A stretch of 37,184 nucleotides of DNA from Jaenimonas drosophilae (taxonomy: Eukaryota > Euglenozoa > Kinetoplastea > Trypanosomatida > Trypanosomatidae), in the NCBI GenBank assembly GCA_030849065.1, contig JASAON010001474.1, positions 1-37,184 on the forward strand, given 5' to 3'. The translations under genes and the position numbers were made by a program. Below, piece after piece: positions 9,901 to 16,592 of the stretch; position 1 is the first letter of the stretch, and every line of letters starts with the position of its first letter. The notes under the pieces are model-generated. The model saw only the letters and a list, made by a program, of their open reading frames with translations. It did not search any database and was not told the DNA's origin.

Positions 9901-10642
9901 TCACCCTCGACACAAGGCGGACGATCATGGCACCTACAACGCGGCCTGGTACCAACAAGTGATGAATAATTCTCTTGCTTCCGTGCCTAAACTGTGGGCA
10001 GCCACACGACGCCTCTCACAGACTGAGGAGAACACCCTGATTGAGGAGGGCCCTTCATCCAGCGAGGTCAGTGCGATGCTCCACACCTTGTGGTTCGTGG
10101 TTCTGGACCCATGGCTCTACCACCTCGTCCGGGACTTCTCTGTTCGTCATGGAGGTGAGCGCGCGGTGTCAGCCGCCACGTGGGACTGGTTTGCACGCAA
10201 CCCATGGGCTGGCAAAGCTGATCTTGCCTTGGCCAAGCTTCGTGAGCTTCCTGCGACCGCACCCTTGACGGCCTCCGGGGAAGCTGCGGAAGGGATGCCA
10301 GGCTCACCTACGTCGCCGACGACTGCGTCTGGCCAGCCAGGAAAGAGGCGAGTACTCTCCCTCAAGGCAGCACCTGTGGTTAGCTCTCCAGAATTTCTGT
10401 GTGCGCCACGAATTAACAGCGTCGAGGCTGTGCTGGAGAAGTGTGCTGGTGTGCTGCAGGATGAGGAAGTAGTGAGTAAGTCCGTGGCCGAAGCCTTGGC
10501 TCTGCCAGCGGAGCTCGCCGTACTCTCTGGACGTTTCCGCGCACAACAACGTGATTTGATGGACTTGTCCAGCCCAGACAACGGCCATCGATCCAACCAA
10601 CGCGACTTGGCTTTGCTGCTCGCTGGAAGACTGTGCCTGTAA
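6950..10642 (+). CDS. large hypothetical protein, 1230 aa
   Basis: I do not recognise this protein. It is a continuous open frame of 1230 codons from the first ATG after the proposed acceptor. Nothing in it looks like a transmembrane helix or signal peptide. It has a Ser/Thr/Pro-rich linker at about residues 125-145, and a Cys cluster around residues 650-657 (CCCHCC) that could bind metal. Basic patches lie at about 845-855 (KKRRGR) and 920-930 (RGPRKTRK). There are many short helical, Leu- and Ala-rich stretches, and a low-complexity Ala/Thr/Pro segment near residues 1105-1135. In-frame ATGs at 6950 and 6965 are both possible starts. Its length and lack of interruptions make it a real gene. 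It could be a scaffold or a lineage-restricted protein, but I assign no function. Confidence 0.85.
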   Translation: MHLEHMSPSLRLTVGLDDAVDGLTLQAEGCLSFYPLDLSTGEEQHHGLTFNVALFLAPHHIISSVEVCVRHSDAASSEPAAASDTWQSVNVCVEHVARGCSCTAAVLCNRHRESMELCTAEEFEAAASPSSPTTEPIPSPTTDVPPPRRRLRLVLTPLASPTEPSVEGMEEALRRRLVSADDLRKSCGVELHHLQLPRWINEGKVVGFRLHYQHRDVATPIQQTTPIHGQLLQSWRVAGRTSHALLIGSPQFAGELSPLVSRTVKVEGRLRCCCLPVLPQLEEVLLHPGVVGKWHLHLLEQLPSRVSHVRFLFRPLPQRGPGPSLQRNCIQNMHTTTRTIITGATPSQQQVVEYTCVALDWAPLLPPLHQWLAQELLHWRQRTATRPASVAPWERGVHPPTLRVVVAAGVRASRGCVASPTTLVLSEEVVRCALQLSTRTTSSCGAYEDGAASMRAAAALLSSLYEQQLLLELDLRSDTRVKISSASLGAIVHQQLLAASLARCLALGRLRQRAVSDGESIWPVVQLAREDGHLIQAAAAAQDRGLPRGADARTWFHQLIPGSQVEAYMIIAYECLWLWSMPSIQRVLHSSRAGAWRPAVELTFAARTIHAPQSRGAGNDDGDAKHQAALRQYALDFVEEGRRHAQELRHSCCCHCCGPESNVFDIGWTAAAGLSSSGPHMHLQWLGGVPEPTQPTFSRWPSLRDSHGILYLSGVVDARLELPQSEEAAQSVAINLHLRSVPQKPSGGLAGEDAVQWERQLDMLEVLTCLVLLVFEVVDGDDVHEEATVRLVQHTLFSWNIKVGACVRGEAQRTTLDVPFSTVTHTELELEEAAMGHMARMKESMASKKRRGRAQALGADAPNTGTSAYATDGVTVGARYVPVLVVDQSGSSPLTHFAIRMDGDGFWKPLRTRGEAANRQRGPRKTRKVEADDGAMIQRAAGVLLHVAAHAIASHRVTATSHLGGVEYYSAVLNGVLEVVARLSHPRHKADDHGTYNAAWYQQVMNNSLASVPKLWAATRRLSQTEENTLIEEGPSSSEVSAMLHTLWFVVLDPWLYHLVRDFSVRHGGERAVSAATWDWFARNPWAGKADLALAKLRELPATAPLTASGEAAEGMPGSPTSPTTASGQPGKRRVLSLKAAPVVSSPEFLCAPRINSVEAVLEKCAGVLQDEEVVSKSVAEALALPAELAVLSGRFRAQQRDLMDLSSPDNGHRSNQRDLALLLAGRLCL

Positions 10643-10749
10643 GTGAGAGGTGGCATAACTCCCAACACATCTCTTCTACTATTGTGCTATGTGTGATGAA
10701 CCACATAGCGCGATGCAAACACTCAGTGCCACACAACTTCAGATAATCA

Positions 10750-10782
10750 TTCTTTTTTTTTTTTCGTCTGTTTGCTGGCTAG
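10750..10782 (+). promoter_or_regulatory. putative spliced-leader acceptor for TMEM107
   Basis: A run of about 13 T residues, then a T/C/G stretch, ends in CTAG (AG at 10781-10782). The following 155 bases up to the start codon contain no ATG. Confidence 0.6.
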
Positions 10783-10937
10783 GCGAGGTGGGTGTATACA
10801 GACCTCCTAGTGGAGCGATAGAACACGAATACAACAACCACAAGACAGCGCATCATAGACGTGAGTGACTCATAGCCCTATCAACTCTCTTACCATAGAT
10901 CTGTGCAGCTATACTTCAGGAAGGTCAGAACACAAGC

Positions 10938-11444
10938 ATGGCCATTCTATTCAAACCGTTTCGTTCTACACGTCGTTTACGCAGCAACTCCTTCATTCTG
11001 CCTGTTACCCGACGTCTTAATGAGCATCTCTACATCCCACTCCGCTTGAGTATGTGGTTTGTGCACCTCACCTCACTGATTTGTGTGAGCTACGCCATTC
11101 ACGAGCTGCTCGATCGTACGGCCGACGGTTTAAACGTGAATGGCTCCACTAGTGCCTATATTCACCTCGCGAGAAGGGCATCTGTGCTATGTGTTGCCAC
11201 GGCATTCTGCTGTTTGGCCATGAACTTGTGGGGGGTTGTTACAGGACGCACCCTTCGTTTTGGAGGACTGAACCTGTTTCACAGCATCTGCGATGCCGCC
11301 GGTGCGGTGACCTCTATCATTCTCTGGTCTGGAGGAATGAGCATCGACCGATTTTGGATTGTCTTTTATACATGTTCCATGCTTCCAACGCTCGTTGAGG
11401 TGGCAACGCTCTTGCGCTCCTACCGTCGAGGCATAGACATGTGA
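10938..11444 (+). CDS. TMEM107: TMEM107-like ciliary transition-zone membrane protein
   Basis: This 168-residue protein has four predicted membrane segments at about residues 35-55, 78-99, 112-132 and 138-158, with a basic N-terminus and a basic C-terminal tail. The second half matches the pattern of human TMEM107 over about 60 residues. A Gly-rich turn (GVVTGRTLRFGG) is followed by a helix, then a WxV/I-F segment (FWIVFYTCSMLP), then a conserved Pro-T-x-x-E (LPTLVEVATLL). In animals TMEM107 is a tetraspan protein of the MKS module at the ciliary transition zone, where it helps recruit other MKS proteins. The human protein is about 140 residues, and this one has extra N-terminal sequence. The assignment rests on motif and topology matching by eye. 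Confidence 0.75.
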   Translation: MAILFKPFRSTRRLRSNSFILPVTRRLNEHLYIPLRLSMWFVHLTSLICVSYAIHELLDRTADGLNVNGSTSAYIHLARRASVLCVATAFCCLAMNLWGVVTGRTLRFGGLNLFHSICDAAGAVTSIILWSGGMSIDRFWIVFYTCSMLPTLVEVATLLRSYRRGIDM

Positions 11445-11600
11445 TGAGATGAGTATGAAGCCCAAGTTTTCCGCTATGGAAGCTCCTTCACTGCACTCGT
11501 GGATGCCTTCTACTTCGTTTGTGCTCTCGTATCACACAGCGTGAAGGCCATGACTGATTGATATTGAAGGCTGACGATGGATATCTTCCCATGGGCCACC

Positions 11601-11633
11601 TCGCTCTGCTTCTCTTCTCTTCTTCTCGTGTAG
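11601..11633 (+). promoter_or_regulatory. putative upstream spliced-leader acceptor for the USP gene
   Basis: This is one of the longest pyrimidine tracts in the window (CTCTTCTCTTCTTCTC-like), ending in GTAG with AG at 11632-11633. No protein gene starts soon after it, so it may be an alternative acceptor for the USP message, giving a leader of nearly 600 bases. Confidence 0.4.
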
Positions 11634-11857
11634 TTCTAGCGTAGCGCTAACATCCGGAGAGGGTGCTCTGTGCATCTCTCCACACATCAATCCTGCTGTT
11701 TCTCAGGAGTTTTTATCGTGGACGACATCCAACGATCATCCAGTTGCGCAAAAATTTTTTCGGAACATACACACCGACTACACACCACTCCATAGCTCAC
11801 TCTGGACACATCCCATACTCGTGCTCTAGCATCATTGCGTTGTATCGGGCGCAATAC

Positions 11858-11881
11858 TTCTGCTTCTTTTTTTTCTTTTAG
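11858..11881 (+). promoter_or_regulatory. putative proximal spliced-leader acceptor for the USP gene
   Basis: A T/C run ends in TTTTAG with AG at 11880-11881. It would leave a leader of about 345 bases without ATG before 12225. Confidence 0.5.
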
Positions 11882-12250
11882 TGAACGAAGGGCTGCCCGC
11901 GTCCCCCACGTCGAAGTGTCTTTTTCATCTTATTTGCTTGATTCGACCGCGCACACGTGCTGCATCTCCGCGAAAACGAGGGGTTTACAAGGCAGTTGAT
12001 ACCTTCGGTCCGAGCTTGTGGGAGGCTGCATCGAAGTGTAGTGTTTGGTTGTTTGTGTTATTTCACTTGTGTGGTGTGAGTGATTGAGTGAGAGCCCTAC
12101 CACAGATTACACACACAGACACATAAATATACAACGACACCACGTCATACCAACAGTCTTAGAGGGGAAGGCACACTGGCGCTGGTCCCAGGGTACGCAG
12201 GGGCGGATATCGGCCAATTTCTTAATGGCGATGCCCCAACCTCACCGCCC

Positions 12251-15148
12251 GTGAAGCGGCGCTCGTCCCTCCTTCAGCCAAAGAAGAAGTACGATACCCC
12301 CTGTGAGTGCATTGGTCAGGTGGACCTCAACGTGTTTCGCGGGGTCTTCACGCACCAGTGGTTGCGGGGCCACAAGTTCAGCGCCAATGAGCCGCAGTTT
12401 CACTGCACCAGCTGTGGACCTGTGGCGGTGCAGGACTGCCTTGCCGACCCCAAGGTGGCCAAGGAAGCAGAGAAGAAGAGGAGCTTCTTCAAGCGTTTCT
12501 TCTCAACCAAGGGAGAAAAAGGGAGCCACCACGACAAGGACAACAGCCGCACCGGATCAACAGGGAATCATCACGTCGTTGTAGCACGCACGCACCACGG
12601 GCGCCAGCTCTCTGCGGAGGAGATGGAGCTCCCCCTCACCCCACGATCAGAGAAGCCCCTCTTTCTCTGTGCCACCTGTGGCGCATGCTACTGTATCGAG
12701 CACGCACGAGACCACCACTACAGCAAAAGTCATGGGGGTGCGGCACTGGGGAGGTCTCCGGCCGATTCCGCGAGTCCAGGAGGGAGCGGCGGACCCAATG
12801 ATTGCTGCTCTCGCTATCCCTACCATACCATGTTTTTCGGCGTTCCCAGCTTCATCAGTGCAGATCCTGCCCACTTGCTCGAGGAGTCCGAGTGGGGCCT
12901 GACCCTGCCCATGGTCGTGGTCCAGGAGTTGCAAGATGGACGGCTGTCGTTGGAACAACCTTATCCATTTTATAACAATTTTGATATGCTTGCCGATGAA
13001 GCGCCGTATACCTTCGCCAGTAGTGGAGCTAGCTCACTAGAGTGCCGTCGTACGGGAGGGGGGCCAAGCAGTACGGCCCCTACACGGACGCCACTGAGCT
13101 GCAGCAATCATTCCTCGCGCGTGGCGTCCTTTGATTTATCCACCGCGAGACATGCGCTTCCCCCACCACGTTTCTACTCCAACCATCATTGGAACTGCCT
13201 CGTTTGGTGTGCGCGATGTTCTGAGCGAACCTTGCGCATTTCGTGCCGGCTCGACGACAGTGAGCCGTCCATGCGCCATGTTAGGCGATTGGGCCAAATG
13301 CTTGCACTCCTAGCCTACTTCCGACGTTTTGGTGTTCGCCTTGAACTTCCGTCGGCGTACATCGCCTACGATGAGTACAAGAAGAACATCCAGTCCCAGC
13401 AGCAGAAGGGGCTACGAATCAAGGCCATCTCCGCTGTGGAGTCTCAGCGGGTATCCAAGAGTACAGAAGATGCGCCGCTCACCATTAAGGCACCAGGGTC
13501 CGCCGTGGAATCTCCGCGCTCCAATCGTAGTCGTAGCACGCTCGTGAAGATTGAGATGGACCAAATTCTATCTAATGCGGGTATCTGTGGCTTTGCCAAC
13601 CCAAGCTTCTTCTGCTACATGAACAGTGTGGTCCAGTGCGTCCTTCGTTGTGGCTTCTTCACCCGCCGGCTGCTTCAGCTCTCCCCCATCGATGCCCCTG
13701 GCCACCTTTCCCAAGCGATGGTCTCTCTCATTCACCACGTGCACAACCAAACTTACCAAGACGTGCGCAACGCGGCGGTGAATCCGTACATGAAGGCACT
13801 CTACAAGCAAGTATGCAAGGTGTGCCCCATCTTTGAAGAAGATGAACAACAAGATGCACAGGAACTCCTCCTCACCCTCATCAACGGCATCGCGGATGAG
13901 TTCGACAAGGGAAAATCAAAGGAGGAGAAGGAGCAGCTGCCACGTCTCAGCTTTGAGGGGAACCTTCGAACAGAGGTGCGTTGCAACAGCTGCGATCAGC
14001 GTGTTCCACATGATGAGATGTTCATCGCGCTTAGTGTACCCGTCAAACACAGCATTCATGAGGGCCTCGAGGAGGTGTTCAAGCCAGACCACCTGCAGGG
14101 CAAGGATCGCTACGCCTGTGAGTCCTGCTTCAAGCGCCTCAGCCGAAAGGAACAGGAGTATCATAATGAAACGGTACGTGTGCATCAGGAGGACCGAAAA
14201 CGTCGCAAAGAACGTGGGGAGAAAGTAGTGGATGATCATGCAGAGCAGAGCAACACCAAGGATTGTGTGTATAGCGATGCGGAGGTTCGACGGTGCTTTA
14301 CACGTCTTGGTGGCACGTTGGCTATTCATCTTCTGCGATTTCAGTACGACCCCAAGGTCCAAGACACAGTGAAGGTCACCTCACCCGTTGCCATCCCTGT
14401 ATCCATTGACTTATCGCCCTACGTGAGTGAAGAGGTCCGGAAGCAGTACCACGCCTACGACCTCATCCGCACTCTGCAGCTTCGCTTCCCTGGAGTGGAG
14501 AAGTGTATTCTTGAAAAGTACCTCCGCAAGTGCAAAGATAGCTGCGAGGATGCAACACACCGACTTCTTCGGGATGGTTATGGGTTGGAAGGGGCGGAGG
14601 AGAGCAGCGTGGTGAATATGAGCCGCCGGTCCGTCAGCGGCATTGGGGATGATTCGGTGCGTTCGTTGGAGTCGCCGGTGGAAAACGGCCTAATCACTCC
14701 ATTTCACATGCCAGCAAACCGAAGTACAAGCAACCTGTCCCATAATACGGCACACACAGCTCACAACCACCTCCATCACAACAACAATAACAACAACACC
14801 AATGGTTTTGCCACTGCAGCATCTGTGCATGGCAATCGTCCTACCCAAGTCAGTCGTACCACGGTCCCGTCACCGGCACCGAGCAGTGCGGAGGCAGCAC
14901 TCAGCATCACTGCAGATGAGTTTGATCCATTTGGGGAGCGCAGGGCGAGCAGCCCATCGCTGTCTCGTCAGCTCGTTGGCATCGTCACTCACCGTGGATC
15001 ACTTCATGGGGGGCACTACATTGCCTACGTGCGGCACTTGGCAAAACCGCAGGTGTGGTTCCGCTGCGATGATGAGCAGGTGGACGTCGTCGAGGAATCA
15101 ACCGTGCTGAGCTACACCTCTGAGGTTTATCTTGCTTTCTATGAGTAG
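12251..15148 (+). CDS. ubiquitin-specific protease with UBP zinc finger; start codon unresolved
   Basis: This is a cysteine deubiquitinase of the USP (C19) family. Counting from the GTG at 12251, a split UBP-type zinc finger occupies about residues 18-160, beginning at C18 and C20 and ending with CATCGACYC and HARDHH. A low-complexity insert interrupts it. The catalytic Cys is C455 in FFCYMNS, with the oxyanion Asn five residues before it. A QQDAQE box is near residue 535, and CxxC zinc-ribbon pairs (CNSC and CESC) follow. A possible UBA-like helical segment is near 735-780, and a His/Asn-rich linker near 835-850. The His box has H922 (HGGHY) and acidic D940-D941. The catalytic set is complete. 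The frame is open back to 12092 but has no ATG. The first ATG (12225) is one frame away, so either the start is non-AUG or the sequence lacks a base there. Confidence 0.88.
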   Translation: MKRRSSLLQPKKKYDTPCECIGQVDLNVFRGVFTHQWLRGHKFSANEPQFHCTSCGPVAVQDCLADPKVAKEAEKKRSFFKRFFSTKGEKGSHHDKDNSRTGSTGNHHVVVARTHHGRQLSAEEMELPLTPRSEKPLFLCATCGACYCIEHARDHHYSKSHGGAALGRSPADSASPGGSGGPNDCCSRYPYHTMFFGVPSFISADPAHLLEESEWGLTLPMVVVQELQDGRLSLEQPYPFYNNFDMLADEAPYTFASSGASSLECRRTGGGPSSTAPTRTPLSCSNHSSRVASFDLSTARHALPPPRFYSNHHWNCLVWCARCSERTLRISCRLDDSEPSMRHVRRLGQMLALLAYFRRFGVRLELPSAYIAYDEYKKNIQSQQQKGLRIKAISAVESQRVSKSTEDAPLTIKAPGSAVESPRSNRSRSTLVKIEMDQILSNAGICGFANPSFFCYMNSVVQCVLRCGFFTRRLLQLSPIDAPGHLSQAMVSLIHHVHNQTYQDVRNAAVNPYMKALYKQVCKVCPIFEEDEQQDAQELLLTLINGIADEFDKGKSKEEKEQLPRLSFEGNLRTEVRCNSCDQRVPHDEMFIALSVPVKHSIHEGLEEVFKPDHLQGKDRYACESCFKRLSRKEQEYHNETVRVHQEDRKRRKERGEKVVDDHAEQSNTKDCVYSDAEVRRCFTRLGGTLAIHLLRFQYDPKVQDTVKVTSPVAIPVSIDLSPYVSEEVRKQYHAYDLIRTLQLRFPGVEKCILEKYLRKCKDSCEDATHRLLRDGYGLEGAEESSVVNMSRRSVSGIGDDSVRSLESPVENGLITPFHMPANRSTSNLSHNTAHTAHNHLHHNNNNNNTNGFATAASVHGNRPTQVSRTTVPSPAPSSAEAALSITADEFDPFGERRASSPSLSRQLVGIVTHRGSLHGGHYIAYVRHLAKPQVWFRCDDEQVDVVEESTVLSYTSEVYLAFYE

Positions 15149-16013
15149 CACCTCAATCCGGTGAAGGTCACCCCTCCTCCCCGTCAGCGTTGCGATGAGC
15201 AATGTGGGTGAGAGGAGATAGTCCAACAACAGCAGCAAAGATGAATGCCGTTGGTACAACATGTGCCCCCCTCAAAGAGAGAAGAAATCCAAAAGAGATC
15301 CGAATATCCAACCTTCCAGCATTTTTGGTGTTGGCGACTGCCCAACCACGTTCATGGAGAAGGTGGATCTAAAACCTAAGTCGTTCCACCTTTTTGCACC
15401 GTGGAACAACAACAACAACAACTCTGTATCTCCCCGCCCCCTCCCTTGTTGCCCATGATGTTCATCATCACTTGCCTTTGATTGCTTTGTTGTGTTTTTT
15501 GGGGGGAGGTGGGCGAGGATTAAGACGATACTGGAATGAAAGTGAGTAGTGACGGATTCCACCTGCATGGATAGCTCCGTTCTCTGTGATGAGTTCTGCA
15601 ATCATCAACCAACATCTTTTTGCGTGTGTGTGTGTGCCGTTCATTACTGTGGAGGAAGACAGCATTATCTTGTTTTCGTGAGACAACAGATACCACGTGA
15701 GGGCTGCATATGAGTTTGAGGGTGGTTGGTCCGATGACCACAACCCCTTCCTCATTGGGTACTCTCTCAGAATGCTTCACTTCATGTATTTTTGTGTGCA
15801 CTGTGTACTACACTGAACGCCAACAACTCTTCTTCTCTGCTCCTCCTCCAGCTTCAGCAGTAACTGACAGCATTCTTGAGCCCTCTGTGTGATTCCACGA
15901 TATCCATGTGTGCATCGTCCTCTGTTCATTTCATTCTCACTGTTTGTGTCTTTGTTGGTGATAGCCACTCAGACAACGCTTCACTGACTTCCTAGCCTTT
16001 TTCATCGCAAGCC
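15149..16013 (+). other. long intergenic region, USP to SmE
   Basis: These 865 bases hold the USP 3'UTR and the SmE leader. A short AAC repeat lies at about 15404-15421 and a TG-rich stretch at about 15618-15638. Short frames at 15261-15458 and 15710-15892 show no protein-like features. A pyrimidine tract with an AG at 15186-15187 leads only to a very short frame. I see no RNA gene. Confidence 0.55.
15919..15964 (+). promoter_or_regulatory. putative spliced-leader acceptor for SmE
   Basis: T/C-rich sequence runs to a GATAG with AG at 15963-15964. No ATG occurs between it and the SmE start at 16014. Confidence 0.5.
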
Positions 16014-16295
16014 ATGGCCCCCACGGAGAATAGTCCCCGCACCGCGGAGAAGCAGATGATCCACCCCAATGCGGTTGTTCATGGCTTCATGAAGGATAAG
16101 CAACGTGTGTGCATCTGGCTGGTTCACGACACACAAATCAAGCTTGAAGGATTTCTGCTGGGCTACGACGAGTTCATGAATGTGGTCCTAGGAGAGACGA
16201 TGGAGATCAACATCAAGAAGAAGGAATCCACCCCGCTTGGCAAGATTCTTCTCCGCAGCGATAACGTAGGTGTGATGTACCCCATTGGTGTATAG
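16014..16295 (+). CDS. SNRPE: small nuclear ribonucleoprotein SmE
   Basis: This 93-residue protein has the complete Sm fold and matches SmE in length (about 92 residues in human). Sm motif 1 is at about residues 33-65, with the SmE-type pattern [20 protein letters not shown] then YDEFMNVVL. Sm motif 2 is at about residues 77-88 ([12 protein letters not shown]). SmE is one of seven Sm proteins that form the ring on the U1, U2, U4 and U5 snRNAs. In kinetoplastids these particles serve spliced-leader trans-splicing of nearly every mRNA. The WL pair and the DEFMN stretch point to SmE over other Sm or Lsm paralogues. The start is the first ATG after the proposed acceptor. Confidence 0.95.
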   Translation: MAPTENSPRTAEKQMIHPNAVVHGFMKDKQRVCIWLVHDTQIKLEGFLLGYDEFMNVVLGETMEINIKKKESTPLGKILLRSDNVGVMYPIGV

Positions 16296-16463
16296 ATGCC
16301 AATGGCGCACAACTCCATCCTGTGCACACTGGAAGGATCGGAACTCTAAGAGAAGGTAAATGCGAAGCATCCCACACGTTGTTGTTGTGAGCGTCGTACA
16401 CGTCAGCTCTTTTTTTGTGATTGAACAACGTTCTTGTGTTTGGTTATTTAGTCATGTTGCGAT

Positions 16464-16515
16464 CTTCAACCTTCCATTGCTCTCTTTTGTCTTGTGCTGC
16501 ACGTGTGAACGTAAG
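16464..16515 (+). promoter_or_regulatory. putative spliced-leader acceptor for the ZNF598-like gene
   Basis: A pyrimidine-rich stretch (16464-16500) is followed by AG at 16514-16515. The leader to ATG 16593 has no other ATG. The open frame extends upstream only to a GTG at 16542, so the ATG is preferred. Confidence 0.5.
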
Positions 16516-16592
16516 TAGTACGTCCGCTACGCCTCTATCAAGTGAAGGTTCTCGCTGGGTGGATCACGACCAACCACACCTTGTTGTTAGAG

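Larger units (their letters stand above)
11445..12250 (+). other. long intergenic region with an ATG-free leader
   Basis: These 806 bases hold the TMEM107 3'UTR and the leader of the ubiquitin protease. Two strong pyrimidine-AG acceptors are present, at 11601-11633 and 11858-11881. From 11594 to 12224 I find no ATG on the + strand. The first ATG is at 12225, followed in the same frame by one at 12231. That frame ends at a TGA at 12252-12254, just inside the protease reading frame. Confidence 0.65.

Noticed and set aside
11663..12087. Short + strand frames in the TMEM107-USP gap
   Set aside because: They begin with non-ATG codons, end in low-complexity Phe or lack any protein-like pattern, and the region is ATG-free leader sequence.
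15261..15892. Short + strand frames between USP and SmE
   Set aside because: They are 60-65 codons, have no pyrimidine-AG directly upstream and no recognisable features.
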